Origin: Mycolicibacterium parafortuitum
GTDB taxonomy: Bacteria; Actinomycetota; Actinomycetes; Mycobacteriales; Mycobacteriaceae
Length of the DNA: 64,000 nt
Assembly: GCF_010725485.1 (NCBI RefSeq)
Contig: NZ_AP022598.1
Coordinates: 4,836,001-4,900,000, forward strand
Reading direction: 5' to 3'
The position numbers and the translations under genes were made by a program. Shown here in pieces: positions 55,460-64,000 of this stretch. How positions within the stretch are numbered: position 1 is the first letter of the stretch; every line of letters begins with the position of its first letter. The notes below the pieces were generated by a model. It was given only the letters and a program-made list of their open reading frames with translations. It ran no database searches and had not been told where the DNA came from.

Positions 55460-56743
55460 CTATCGGTTCCGCGGGGTGCGCTTACCCGATGGGCGTCCGG
55501 TCCGACTGCTGGTCGGCCGGATCGGGCGCGCGCCCGGCGCGGGCTTGTCCGCGGCAGGCGCCGACGGCCGGGCGGCCGCGGCGACAGGCTCGCCGTCGGC
55601 AGTGCCCGCGTCGACCGTGCCCGCGTCGTCCTCGTCCGAGACGTCCAGGCCCGCGGCCCGCGCCGCGGCAGTCTGGCGCCGGTTGAGCACCCGCCGGGTG
55701 TGCTTGCGGACCACGTCGGTGCGCTCGCGCAGGCTGACCAGCAACGGGGTGGCGAAGTAGATCGACGAGTAGGTGCCGACGATGACGCCGACCAGCTGGA
55801 CCAGCGCGAGGTCCATCAGGGTGCCGACACCGAGCAGCCACACCGCGACCACCATCAGCGCGATGATCGGCAGCACCGAGATCAAGCTGGTGTTGATCGA
55901 CCGCATGAACGTCTGGTTGACGGCGAGGTTGGCCTGTTCGGCGAAGGTGCGGCGGGTGGTGTGCTCGAACCCCTCGGTGTTCTCCTCGACCTTGTCGAAC
56001 ACGATGACGGTGTCATAGAGCGAGAAGCCGAGGATGGTCAGCAGGCCGATCACCGTGGCCGGGGTGACCTCGAAACCGACCAGCGCGTAGACGCCCGCCG
56101 TCACCACGAGGTCGAACAGCAGCGTCGCCAACGCGGCGATCGCCATGTAGCGCTCGTAACGCACGGTGATGTAGATGGCCGCCAGCACCAGGAACACCAC
56201 CAGCGCGATCAGCGCCTTCTGGGTGATCTGGCCACCCCAGGTCTCCGACACCGCGGAATCGCTGACCGCCTGCTCGCTGGGTTGCCCGTCCGGCCCCTTC
56301 GGCTGGAACTGCTCGAACAGCGCCGAACGCAGCGCGACGATCTGGTCGTTGTCGAGGGTCTCCGACCGGATCTGGAATGTCGCGGAGTCGCCGCTGCCGA
56401 CGACCACCACCGACTCGGGCGGGTTGCCGATCGTGTCGTTGAACACGGTCTCGACCTGCTGGGTGGTCGCGGAGACATCGCTACGCGGGAACGACACCTT
56501 GGTGCCGCCCTCGAAGTCGATGCCGAACGTGAAGCCCCGGATCAGCATCGCGCCGATCGACACCGCCACGATCAGGCCGCTGACCGCGTACCAGAGCTTG
56601 CGCTTGCCGATGACCTCGAACGCGCCGGTACCGGTGTAGAGCCGGACGAAGAATCCGTGCTTGACCGCTTCGGTGCCCGACGATTCCAGGTCGGGGGCCT
56701 CGATGGCGCCCGATTCGACGTCGGCGCGGTTACGTGTCGCCAT
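55460..56743 (-). CDS. secF: Protein translocase subunit SecF
   Basis: 427 aa. Six transmembrane segments with a periplasmic P1 domain between the first two. RGFTFGIDFEGGTKV (near residue 64) is the conserved SecF segment and YDTVIVFDKVEEN (near residue 247) the family signature in the fourth helix/loop. Partner of SecD: together they use the proton gradient to help pull exported proteins through SecYEG. The C-terminal 70 residues are Ala/Pro/Arg-rich and cytoplasmic. The start lies 4 bp after secD. Confidence 0.96.
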   Translation of the reverse strand: MATRNRADVESGAIEAPDLESSGTEAVKHGFFVRLYTGTGAFEVIGKRKLWYAVSGLIVAVSIGAMLIRGFTFGIDFEGGTKVSFPRSDVSATTQQVETVFNDTIGNPPESVVVVGSGDSATFQIRSETLDNDQIVALRSALFEQFQPKGPDGQPSEQAVSDSAVSETWGGQITQKALIALVVFLVLAAIYITVRYERYMAIAALATLLFDLVVTAGVYALVGFEVTPATVIGLLTILGFSLYDTVIVFDKVEENTEGFEHTTRRTFAEQANLAVNQTFMRSINTSLISVLPIIALMVVAVWLLGVGTLMDLALVQLVGVIVGTYSSIYFATPLLVSLRERTDVVRKHTRRVLNRRQTAAARAAGLDVSDEDDAGTVDAGTADGEPVAAAARPSAPAADKPAPGARPIRPTSSRTGRPSGKRTPRNR

Positions 56744-56747
56744 AGGT

Positions 56748-58568
56748 CTATCCCCGTCCCGCCGCGTTCGCGGCCGCTCGGCGTTCGCGTGCGATCTGCT
56801 GGACGGCCCCCAGCCCGTTGAGCGACGGCTTGGCCCACAGCGACGACTTCGACGCCATGAACACCAGCGGCCAGGTCACCAGGAACACGACGACGACGTC
56901 CAGGATCGTGGTCAGTCCCAGCGTGAACGCGAAGCCCTTCACCTGGCCGACCGCGAGGAAGTACAGCACGGCCGCGGCGAGGAACGTGACGCCGTTGCCC
57001 GACAGGATGGTCTTGCGGGCGCGGGCCCAACCGCGGGGCACCGCCGACCGGAACGACCTGCCCTCCCGGATCTCGTCTTTGATGCGTTCGAAGAACACCA
57101 CGAACGAGTCCGCCGTCATACCGATACCGATGATCAGACCCGCGATACCCGCCAGGTCCAACGTGTAGTTGATCCACCGCCCGAGCAGCACGAGGATCGC
57201 GAACACCATTGCGCCTGAGGCGACCAGCGACAGCGCGACCAGCACACCGAGGGCCCGGTAGTACAGCAGCGCGTACAGCAGCACGGCGGCCAACCCGACG
57301 GCGCCGGCGATCAGGCCCGCGCGCAGCGACGACAGCCCGAGCGTCGCCGACACGGTCTCGGCCTCCGACGACTCGAACGACAGCGGCAGCGATCCGTACT
57401 TGAGCACGTTGGCCAGCTCGCGGGCGGAGTCCTGGGTGAAGCGCCCGGTGATCTGCGTCTTCCCACCCGGGATCGGTTCGTTGATGACCGGTGCGCTGAC
57501 CACCTTCGAGTCGAGCACGAAGGCCGTCTGCACACCGACGTTGGCGGCGGTGAAGTCCGCCCAGGTCTTGGCGCCCTGGCTCTTGAACTCCAGGTCGACG
57601 ACGAACTCACCGGCCTGCTGGTTGAGCCCGGACGTCGCGTTGGCGATCTCCTCGCCGGCGATGATCGACTTGTCCAGCAGGTACACCTGGGTGCCGTCCT
57701 GGGAACAGGTGATCAGGGGCAGGTTCGGATCGTCGTTACCGGCGAGCACGTCTTCCTGACCGCACTGCGACGCCTGCAGCTGCATCGCCAGGATCTGGAT
57801 CATCTGGTCGCTGCTCTGCCGCCGCATCTTCTCCTGCTTGATCTGCTCGGAGAGCGGCAGTTTCTGCTCGTCGGCAGGCGCAGGCGGCGGGGCACCCGGC
57901 GCGGGAGCGGCGCCCGGCTCGGCGGGCGGCTCGGGGGCAGGCGTCGGCTCGGGAGCCGGCGGCGCGGGCTGCTGCGGGAACGGGCGCGGCTGCGGCGCGG
58001 GCGCCACGGGTTCGACCGGGGCGCCGGGCGCACCCGGCTCGGGGCCTTCGGCGGGCATCTGCGGGATCGCGCCGGGAGGCATACCCGGGATCGCCCCGGG
58101 CGGCATGCCGGGGATGGCGCCGCCAGGCAGCCCGGGGACCTCACCCGGCAGGAGCCCGTCGGGCTGGGTGTTCTCCTGTCCCGGCTGGACGGCCGGGATC
58201 GCGTGCACCACCGGCCGGATGTACAACCGGGCGGTCTGGCCAAGGCTGCGGGCCTCGCTGGTGTCGTCGCCGGGCACGGTGATCACGAGGTTGTTGCCGT
58301 CGATGATCACCTCGGACCCGGACACACCGAGGCCGTCGACGCGGGCGCCGATGATCTGCTGGGCCTGGATCAGCGCATCGCGCGACGGCTCCGAACCGTC
58401 AGGCGTACGCGCAGTCAGGGTGACGCGCGTGCCACCTTGCAGGTCGATGCCCAGCTTGGGGTCGGGCTTCTTGTCCCCGGTGAAGAACACCAGCAGGTAG
58501 GCGCCGATGAGCAACACCAGGAACAGGCCCAGGTAGCGGGCAGGGTGAACCGTCGAAGACGATGCCAC
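56748..58568 (-). CDS. secD: Protein translocase subunit SecD with a Pro-rich insertion
   Basis: 606 aa, longer than the roughly 573 aa I recall for M. tuberculosis. [16 protein letters not shown] (near residue 38) is the conserved SecD start of the P1 domain, and [14 protein letters not shown] (near residue 507) the family signature. The extra length is a low-complexity stretch (residues about 140-235) that includes three to four tandem PPGAIPGM units and Pro/Ala/Glu runs, in the extracytoplasmic domain. Works with SecF and YajC. GTG start; 71 bp after yajC. Confidence 0.96.
   Translation of the reverse strand: MASSSTVHPARYLGLFLVLLIGAYLLVFFTGDKKPDPKLGIDLQGGTRVTLTARTPDGSEPSRDALIQAQQIIGARVDGLGVSGSEVIIDGNNLVITVPGDDTSEARSLGQTARLYIRPVVHAIPAVQPGQENTQPDGLLPGEVPGLPGGAIPGMPPGAIPGMPPGAIPQMPAEGPEPGAPGAPVEPVAPAPQPRPFPQQPAPPAPEPTPAPEPPAEPGAAPAPGAPPPAPADEQKLPLSEQIKQEKMRRQSSDQMIQILAMQLQASQCGQEDVLAGNDDPNLPLITCSQDGTQVYLLDKSIIAGEEIANATSGLNQQAGEFVVDLEFKSQGAKTWADFTAANVGVQTAFVLDSKVVSAPVINEPIPGGKTQITGRFTQDSARELANVLKYGSLPLSFESSEAETVSATLGLSSLRAGLIAGAVGLAAVLLYALLYYRALGVLVALSLVASGAMVFAILVLLGRWINYTLDLAGIAGLIIGIGMTADSFVVFFERIKDEIREGRSFRSAVPRGWARARKTILSGNGVTFLAAAVLYFLAVGQVKGFAFTLGLTTILDVVVVFLVTWPLVFMASKSSLWAKPSLNGLGAVQQIARERRAAANAAGRG
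58062..58133 (-). repeat. In-frame 24-bp tandem repeat inside secD
   Basis: Three imperfect 24-bp units encode [12 protein letters not shown] octapeptides in the extracytoplasmic region of SecD. Units keep the frame, so length changes would be tolerated. Confidence 0.7.
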
Positions 58569-58639
58569 GTTTCAGGGTCTCCTCGAGATCAGGTCGTCAG
58601 CACCGCAAAGAGTACGTGCTGCCGCTGAGATTTCAGCCG

Positions 58640-58984
58640 TCAGTCTTTGTTCAAGTTCGGACGATCCGTGATCTCGGTGCCGGTCGACTCCAGGTCGGTG
58701 GCGGCCTCGTCGTCGATGTCCTCGACGTCGTCGACGATGCGGTCACGCACCGCGAGCTTCATCCAGGTCGTCACCACACCCGGGGCGATCTCGACGTCGA
58801 CGTAGTCGTCGCCGATCCCGGTGATGGTCCCCTGCAGGCCCGACGTGGTGTGGATGCGGTCACCGATCTGCAGCGAGTTGTGCAGGTCGATGGTGGCCTG
58901 CATCGCCTTCTTCTGCCGCCGGGATGCGAAGTACATGAAGGCGCCCATGATGATGAGCAGGGGCAGGAATACGACCAGATCCAT
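58640..58984 (-). CDS. yajC: Preprotein translocase accessory subunit YajC
   Basis: 114 aa, the size of Rv2588c. One N-terminal transmembrane segment (VVFLPLLIIMGAFMYF) is followed by RRQKKAMQATIDLHNSLQIGDRI and HTTSGLQGTITGIGDDYVDVEIAPGVV, the conserved YajC cytoplasmic domain with its small beta barrel. It joins SecDF in the holotranslocon. The C-terminal 25 residues are acidic. First gene of the minus-strand sec-apt-relA run. Confidence 0.95.
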   Translation of the reverse strand: MDLVVFLPLLIIMGAFMYFASRRQKKAMQATIDLHNSLQIGDRIHTTSGLQGTITGIGDDYVDVEIAPGVVTTWMKLAVRDRIVDDVEDIDDEAATDLESTGTEITDRPNLNKD

Positions 58985-59357
58985 GGCGACAGCGTCTCTC
59001 TACGTTTCAGATTCTTCTTGGGGGCGATGTTGTCTCTCAGAGCTCCCTGACCGCCCGCGGCGGAAGCCCGTCCCGAAGGACTCAGGTGTCCAGTGTGCCA
59101 TTGCGGCACGTTCCGGCGATGCCCCCGGGGTCGACTCTGGACCGACGGCCCTGGCGGCGGGGTCCGTGGGGCGGGCCCCGCCGCACACCCGGATGCCCAG
59201 ATCGCAACGAATTTCGTTGCGTTCACACCCCAGTAGCGACGATTCCGGCATCAATCACCCCGGCCATCTACGGATCGGTGGCCGAAGCGGCTAGGCTCGG
59301 ACCGCACCCGGCATTCGTCGAACTCCATTTCTCTATGGGTCCGTAGGAGGTTTTCCT
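58985..59357. other. Divergent control region between yajC and gabT
   Basis: 373 bp with no supported gene. It holds the ribosome site of gabT (AGGAGG, 59345-59350) and a perfect palindrome at 59203-59221. Promoters for both directions must lie here, but I cannot define hexamers with confidence. Confidence 0.6.
59203..59221. promoter_or_regulatory. Perfect palindrome CGCAACGAA-T-TTCGTTGCG upstream of gabT
   Basis: Nine-base arms with a one-base centre, 137 bp before the gabT start and 219 bp before yajC. The length and symmetry fit a dimeric repressor site, plausibly for control of the GABA/putrescine genes. No regulator gene is adjacent. Confidence 0.55.
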
Positions 59358-60710
59358 GTGAGCGCTCTCGAACAGAGCCGCCACCTCGCCACCGCAATCC
59401 CCGGCCCCCGCTCCGCGGCACTGATCGAACGCAAGAATGCGGCCGTGTCACGTGGGGTCGGGACCACGATGCCCGTCTACGCGGCACGGGCGTTCGGCGG
59501 CATCGTCGAGGACGTCGACGGTAACCGGCTGATCGACCTCGGGTCGGGCATCGCGGTCACGACCGTCGGCAACGCCTCCCCGCGCGTGGTCGAGGCGGTG
59601 GCCGCCCAAGCGGCTGAGTTCACCCACACCTGCTTCATGGTCACCCCCTACGAGGGATATGTGGCGGTGGCCGAAGCGCTGAACCGCCTCACCCCCGGCG
59701 ACGGTGACAAACGCTCGGCGTTGTTCAACTCCGGGTCCGAGGCGGTGGAGAACGCGATCAAGATCGCGCGCGCCTTCACCCGCAAGCAGGCGGTCGTGTC
59801 GTTCGACCACGCCTACCACGGCCGCACCAACCTGACCATGGCGCTGACCGCGAAGTCGATGCCCTACAAGCACGGGTTCGGCCCGTTCGCGCCGGAGGTC
59901 TACCGGGCGCCGCTGTCGTATCCGTACCGCGACGCGGAGTTCGGCGGCAAGGAGATGGCCACCGACGGTGAGCTGGCGGCCCGCCGCGCGATCACCGTGA
60001 TCGACAAACAGGTCGGCGCCGACAACCTCGCCGCGGTCATCATCGAACCGATCCAGGGCGAGGGTGGCTTCATCGTTCCCGCCGAGGGTTTCCTGCCGAC
60101 GCTGCTGGACTGGTGCCGCGCCAACGACGTCGTGTTCATCGCCGACGAGGTGCAGACCGGCTTCGCGCGCACCGGTGCGATGTTCGCCTGCGAGCACGAG
60201 GGACCTGATGGGCTGGTGCCCGACCTGATCGTCACCGCGAAGGGCATCGCGGGCGGCATGCCGCTGTCGGCGGTGACCGGCCGCGCCGAGATCATGGACG
60301 CCCCGCACGTGTCCGGGCTCGGCGGAACCTACGGCGGCAACCCGGTGGCGTGCGCGGCGGCGCTGGCCACCATCGAGACCATCGAGTCCGAGAACCTGGT
60401 CGCGCGTGCCAGGCAGATCGAGTCACTGATGAAGGACAAGCTGCACCGGCTGCAGGCCGAGGACGACCGCATCGGCGATGTGCGCGGGCGCGGCGCGATG
60501 ATCGCCGTCGAGTTGGTCAAGCCGGGCACCACCGAACCCGACGCCGAGCTGGCCAAGAAGCTCAGCACCGCCGCGCACCAGGCCGGCGTGATCGTGCTGA
60601 CGTGTGGCACGTACGGCAACGTGCTGCGCTTCCTGCCGCCGCTGGCGATCAGCGACGAACTGCTGCTCGAAGGCCTCGACATCCTCGAACTGATCCTGCG
60701 CGACCTGTAA
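59358..60710 (+). CDS. gabT: 4-aminobutyrate aminotransferase
   Basis: 450 aa, GTG start with AGGAGG eight bases ahead. Class III PLP aminotransferase: SGSEAVENAIKIAR (near residue 128) binds the cofactor phosphate, VSFDHAYHGRTN and FIADEVQTGFARTG (near 260) place the PLP-contacting Asp, and the Schiff-base Lys is in VTAKGIAGGMP (near 294). Converts GABA plus 2-oxoglutarate to succinate semialdehyde and glutamate. It is followed 16 bp later by an aldehyde dehydrogenase, matching Rv2589 in position. Confidence 0.95.
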   Translation: MSALEQSRHLATAIPGPRSAALIERKNAAVSRGVGTTMPVYAARAFGGIVEDVDGNRLIDLGSGIAVTTVGNASPRVVEAVAAQAAEFTHTCFMVTPYEGYVAVAEALNRLTPGDGDKRSALFNSGSEAVENAIKIARAFTRKQAVVSFDHAYHGRTNLTMALTAKSMPYKHGFGPFAPEVYRAPLSYPYRDAEFGGKEMATDGELAARRAITVIDKQVGADNLAAVIIEPIQGEGGFIVPAEGFLPTLLDWCRANDVVFIADEVQTGFARTGAMFACEHEGPDGLVPDLIVTAKGIAGGMPLSAVTGRAEIMDAPHVSGLGGTYGGNPVACAAALATIETIESENLVARARQIESLMKDKLHRLQAEDDRIGDVRGRGAMIAVELVKPGTTEPDAELAKKLSTAAHQAGVIVLTCGTYGNVLRFLPPLAISDELLLEGLDILELILRDL

Positions 60711-60726
60711 GTAAGGAGCTGAACCC

Positions 60727-62160
60727 ATGACCACCGTCAAGAACTTCATCGGCGGCGAGCTCGTCGACTCGACCAGCGGGGCGACCATGCCGCTGATCGA
60801 CCCGAGCACCGGCGAGAAGTACGGCACCGCCCCGGTCTCCAACGAGCAGGACATCGACAACGCGTACGCGGCCGCGTCCGCGGCGTTCAAGGAGTGGAAG
60901 AAGACCACCCCGTCGCAGCGGCAGAAGGCGCTGCTCGACTTCGCCGACGAGGTGGAGCGCAACGCCGACGCCCTCGTCGCGGCCGAGGGCCGCAACACCG
61001 GCAAGCCCAACCACGTCACCGCCGTCGAGGAGATCCCCCCGATGGTCGACCAGATCCGGTTCTTCGCGGGGGCGGCCCGGGTGCTGGAGGGCAAGTCGGC
61101 CGGCGAGTACATGGCCGACCACACCTCGTGGATCCGGCGCGAACCCGTCGGCGTCATCGGCCAGGTGGCACCGTGGAACTACCCGATGATGATGGCGATC
61201 TGGAAGATCTGCCCGGCCATCGCCGCAGGCAACACCGTGGTGATCAAGCCGAGCGACACCACCCCCGTCACCACGGTGATGCTGGCCGAACTGGCCGCCA
61301 AGCATTTTCCGGCCGGCGTGCTCAACGTCGTGACCGGCGACCGGGTCACCGGCGCCAACCTGGTCGCGCACCCGACCCCGGAGATGGTCGCGATCACCGG
61401 TTCGGTGGCCGCGGGCAAGGCCGTCGCGGTCAGCGCCGGCGGCAACCTCAAGCGCACCCATCTCGAACTGGGCGGCAAGGCGCCGGTGATCGTGTTCGAC
61501 GACGCCGAGCTGTCCGCCGCGGCCGAGGGCATCGCCACGGCGGGCTACTTCAACGCCGGTCAGGACTGCACGGCGGCCACCCGGGTGCTCGCGTCGGCGT
61601 CGATCGCCGCGGATCTCACGGCCGCGCTGGCCGAGCAGGCCAAGGGTGCGACGACGACGTTCGGGCGTCCCGCCGGCGACGAGGACGCCTGGGTCCCGCC
61701 GGTCAACAACGCCAATCAACTGGAGCGGGTGCTGTCCTTCCTGTCCGACGTGCCGTCCCACGCCGACGTCGCCGCCGGTGGAAACCGTCAGGGCGACAAG
61801 GGTTTCTACGTGGAGCCGACGGTGATCGGCGGATTGCGCCAGGACGACAGGCTGATCCAGCAGGAGATCTTCGGCCCGGTGATCACGGTGCAGACCTTCA
61901 CCGACGAGGAGCAGGCGATCGGCTACGCCAACGGCGTCGAATACGGCCTGGCGTCCTCGGTGTGGACGAAGGACGTGTCACGTGCGCTGCGGGTGTCCAA
62001 CGCGCTGGACTTCGGCTGCGTGTGGATCAACACCCACATCCCCCTGGTCGCCGAGATGCCGCACGGCGGGTTCAAGTCGTCCGGCCACGGTAAGGATCTG
62101 TCGATGTACGGCCTGGAGGACTACACGCGCATCAAGCACGTGATGGCCTACACCGGCTGA
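60727..62160 (+). CDS. Aldehyde dehydrogenase, gamma-aminobutyraldehyde dehydrogenase-like
   Basis: 477 aa NAD(P)-dependent aldehyde dehydrogenase with AAGGAG about 9 bases before the ATG. Catalytic Glu lies in LELGGKAPV (near residue 253) and catalytic Cys in FNAGQDCTAATRVL (near 287), with the cofactor loop around ITGSVAAGKAVA. GQDCTAATR in the active site is typical of aminobutyraldehyde (PatD/YdcW) enzymes, so it would make GABA from 4-aminobutanal, the substrate for the adjacent gabT product. Succinate semialdehyde or betaine aldehyde are alternatives. Together the pair suggests putrescine or GABA use. Confidence 0.9.
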   Translation: MTTVKNFIGGELVDSTSGATMPLIDPSTGEKYGTAPVSNEQDIDNAYAAASAAFKEWKKTTPSQRQKALLDFADEVERNADALVAAEGRNTGKPNHVTAVEEIPPMVDQIRFFAGAARVLEGKSAGEYMADHTSWIRREPVGVIGQVAPWNYPMMMAIWKICPAIAAGNTVVIKPSDTTPVTTVMLAELAAKHFPAGVLNVVTGDRVTGANLVAHPTPEMVAITGSVAAGKAVAVSAGGNLKRTHLELGGKAPVIVFDDAELSAAAEGIATAGYFNAGQDCTAATRVLASASIAADLTAALAEQAKGATTTFGRPAGDEDAWVPPVNNANQLERVLSFLSDVPSHADVAAGGNRQGDKGFYVEPTVIGGLRQDDRLIQQEIFGPVITVQTFTDEEQAIGYANGVEYGLASSVWTKDVSRALRVSNALDFGCVWINTHIPLVAEMPHGGFKSSGHGKDLSMYGLEDYTRIKHVMAYTG

Positions 62161-62474
62161 GCGACCGCTCGGACGAAATCGACGAGGACGGCCCGGATCT
62201 CGTCGGCGGTCAGACCGCCGCCGTCGAGATCGTGGTCGATCAGATCCGATACCAGGTCGTCACCGGGGTGCACGCAACGCTGCGCCACGAGCACGTCGAA
62301 ATAGGCACCCAGCGCCTCGCGCGCCGCCGGGTCGGCGAGGCGTTCGGTCCACCGCGACAGCAGCCACCAGTCCCGCACCGGCGCGCCGACCGCGGCCCAC
62401 ATCGCGCTCAGCCGGGGGCCGAGGACGAGGGCGGCCACGTCGTCTTTTCGCGGCGCGTCTTTTCGTGGGTCCAC
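62148..62474 (-). CDS. Cytochrome P450-like fragment (108 aa)
   Basis: From a GTG at 62474; the upstream extension of the frame reads across non-coding sequence. The visible protein resembles the middle of bacterial P450s: a helix ending LADPAAREALGAYFDVLVAQR, the conserved HPGDDLVSDLIDHDLDG turn, and LTADEIRAVLVDFVRA, the beginning of the I helix. The heme-binding Cys loop and ExxR motif are absent, so it cannot be a working P450. It overlaps the 3' end of the aldehyde dehydrogenase gene by 13 bp. It may be a gene remnant or a small exapted protein; I lean towards remnant. Confidence 0.55.
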   Translation of the reverse strand: MDPRKDAPRKDDVAALVLGPRLSAMWAAVGAPVRDWWLLSRWTERLADPAAREALGAYFDVLVAQRCVHPGDDLVSDLIDHDLDGGGLTADEIRAVLVDFVRAVAQPV

Positions 62475-62515
62475 GGGAACCCAGGCTAGCCAGCGGCTTC
62501 GCCAAATCGCTTGCC

Positions 62516-62552
62516 CCGCCGCGGGATTGTGGCGCGGATAACGCCGCGGCGG
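62516..62552. other. GC-rich hairpin in the divergent region before car
   Basis: Nine-base perfect arms CCGCCGCGG (62516-62524) and CCGCGGCGG (62544-62552) with a 19-base loop, between the P450-like fragment and car. It lies where promoters of both genes are expected, so it is more likely an operator or leader structure than a terminator. Confidence 0.4.
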
Positions 62553-62720
62553 TAGGTGTGACGGCCGACCTGCACCTTCAGCGCGGACGAAGCAGACCCA
62601 CAGTCGATTGGCAGCCCGCGACGGCCGAAGAACGGAATACATTTAGCTTCACTAACGTAGTTCGCGGTAGACGCAACGCCGCGCCGTCCCTCATCCGAAT
62701 GCCTTTCTCGAGGACGCGAA

Positions 62721-64000
62721 ATGTCTACCGATACCCGTGAACAGCGGTTCGAACGCCGCATCGCCGATCTGCTCGCCCACGACACCCAGTTCGCCGCGGC
62801 GGCACCGTCGCCGGCCGTCACCGCGGCGATCGAGGCCCCCGGAATCCGGCTGCCCGATGTCATACAGACCGTGCTGGACGGCTACGCCGATCGTCCCGCG
62901 CTGGCCCAGCGCGCCGTGCGCTACACCACCGACCGGCACGACGGGCGGACCACCACCGAACTGCTGCCCGAGTTCGACACGATGACCTACGGCGAGCTGT
63001 CGCGCCGCGTCCACGCCGTCGCCGACGCACTGACCGAGGTGTCACCCGGAGACCGCGTCGCGGTGCTCGGATTCACCAGCGTCGACTACGCGGTCATCGA
63101 CATCGCCCTGCCGGTACGCGGCGCCGTCGCCGTCCCGCTGCAGACCGCGGCGCCGGTCACCTCACTGAAACCGATCATCGCCGAAACCGAGCCGGTGGTG
63201 ATCTTCTCCGCCGTCGACTACCTCGACGACGCCGTCGAACTCGCGCTGGGTGCACCCTGGGTGCGCCGGCTGGTCGTCTTCGACCTGCTGTCCCGCGTCG
63301 ACGCCCACCGCGAGAGGGTCGACGCCGCGAAACGGCGCCTTCAGGACGTGGGCAGCCCGATCAGTGTGGTGACGCTGGCCGAGCTCATCGACAGCGCTCC
63401 CGCGGAACCTGCGGGGCCGCCGCACGTGTCCCCCGGCCCCGACCCGCTGTCGCTGCTGATCTACACCTCGGGCAGCACCGGTGCGCCCAAGGGAGCGATG
63501 TACACCGAGCGCCTGGTGGCCAACGCGTGGCGGCCGTCCAACCGGATGAACTGGGGCGAACGCGGTAGCCACCCGTCGATCACCCTGAACTTCATGCCGA
63601 TGAGCCACGTGATGGGGCGCATGCTGCTCTACGGCACGCTCGGCTCCGGCGGCACCGCGTATTTCGCGGCCAGGAGCGATCTTTCGACGTTCCTGGAGGA
63701 TCTGGCGCTGGTCCGGCCGACGCAGCTGTCGTTCGTGCCGCGGATCTGGGACACCATCGTCGCCGAGGTCACCAAGGAGCTCGACCGTCGCCCCGGCGAG
63801 CGGGAGGCGGTGTTCGCCGAACTTCGCCACCGCATGCTCGGTGGCCGCTACCTTTTGGCGATGACCGGATCGGCACCGCTGTCGCCCGAGTTGCGGGCGT
63901 TCGTCGAGGAGTTCCTCGACCTGCACCTGACCGACGGCTACGGCTCGACCGAGGCCGGCGCGGTGTTCGTCGACGGCCAGGTGCAGCGTCCCCCGGTGCT
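62721..64000 (+). CDS. car: Carboxylic acid reductase (FadD9/CAR), N-terminal part, 3' truncated by window edge
   Basis: About 426 residues visible of an enzyme that is normally near 1170. The N-terminal adenylation domain has LIYTSGSTGAPKGAMY (ATP-binding P-loop, near residue 250), FMPMSHVMGR and YGSTEAGAV (near residue 410), all typical of ANL enzymes. The N-terminus (TREQRFERRIADLLAHD) and YVD-like pattern identify the CAR/FadD9 group; the thiolation and reductase domains lie beyond the window. It reduces free acids to aldehydes with ATP and NADPH. Position matches Rv2590. ATG 62721 begins MSTDTRE. Confidence 0.93.
   Translation, partial: MSTDTREQRFERRIADLLAHDTQFAAAAPSPAVTAAIEAPGIRLPDVIQTVLDGYADRPALAQRAVRYTTDRHDGRTTTELLPEFDTMTYGELSRRVHAVADALTEVSPGDRVAVLGFTSVDYAVIDIALPVRGAVAVPLQTAAPVTSLKPIIAETEPVVIFSAVDYLDDAVELALGAPWVRRLVVFDLLSRVDAHRERVDAAKRRLQDVGSPISVVTLAELIDSAPAEPAGPPHVSPGPDPLSLLIYTSGSTGAPKGAMYTERLVANAWRPSNRMNWGERGSHPSITLNFMPMSHVMGRMLLYGTLGSGGTAYFAARSDLSTFLEDLALVRPTQLSFVPRIWDTIVAEVTKELDRRPGEREAVFAELRHRMLGGRYLLAMTGSAPLSPELRAFVEEFLDLHLTDGYGSTEAGAVFVDGQVQRPPV

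Overview
The window is high-GC actinobacterial DNA and almost certainly comes from a rapidly growing mycobacterium (Mycolicibacterium type). The diagnosis rests on gene order. As I recall the M. tuberculosis map, the aspS (Rv2572c) to fadD9 (Rv2590) segment is present in the same order: aspS, an Rv2575-like zinc metallopeptidase, an Rv2578c-like radical SAM protein, hisS, an Rv2581c-like metallohydrolase, ppiB, relA, apt, an Rv2585c-like lipoprotein, secF, secD, yajC, gabT and a carboxylic acid reductase. This backbone is interrupted by several accessory blocks.

Region 1-7.5 kb: the end of a class III nucleotide cyclase gene, then a tight plus-strand gene train (547-7496). Its first product (258 aa) aligns by eye, in motif order, with encapsulin/HK97-fold shell proteins. 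It is followed by a polyprenyl diphosphate synthase, two small helical proteins, a CrtC/AttH-type lipocalin-like enzyme, an SCP2-like carrier, a large FAD oxidoreductase and a proline-rich protein with a repeated helix. Six junctions have overlapping stop and start codons. I read it as a candidate isoprenoid-processing nanocompartment system, and it is the most interesting object in the window.

Region 7.5-20 kb: a DUF4436-like membrane protein, aspS, then an accessory block. The block holds a cupin, an SDR, an ECF sigma factor without a neighbouring anti-sigma gene, a large LuxR-type ATPase regulator, a divergent NmrA-like/SRPBCC pair, a 13E12-type DUF222/HNH gene with a perfect LexA box on its start codon and an internal frameshift, and a carboxylesterase.

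Region 20-31 kb: zinc metallopeptidase, DUF885 protein, a second NmrA-like protein, and an acyl-CoA catabolic cluster (thioesterase, TetR, amidohydrolase, two acyl-CoA dehydrogenases) carrying three copies of one 15-bp operator. A Bcr/CflA-type exporter and the radical SAM protein, with its own LexA box, follow.

Region 31-48 kb: an inserted block. It contains a HelD/HelR-type RNA polymerase recycling ATPase preceded by a match to the 19-bp rifamycin-associated element, a small secreted protein, the complete urtABCDE urea ABC transporter operon, and two tandem 3.55-kb paralogues for large secreted Ig/cadherin-like repeat proteins. Those two genes are separated by a decayed IS5-family transposase and share a conserved promoter-like element about 170 bp upstream of their starts.

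Region 48-64 kb: the conserved core. The metallohydrolase-hisS pair and the yajC-secD-secF-lipoprotein-apt-relA run are on the minus strand; ppiB, gabT, an aminobutyraldehyde-type dehydrogenase and the truncated car gene are on the plus strand, with a P450-like fragment between the last two. I found no tRNA, rRNA or CRISPR array.
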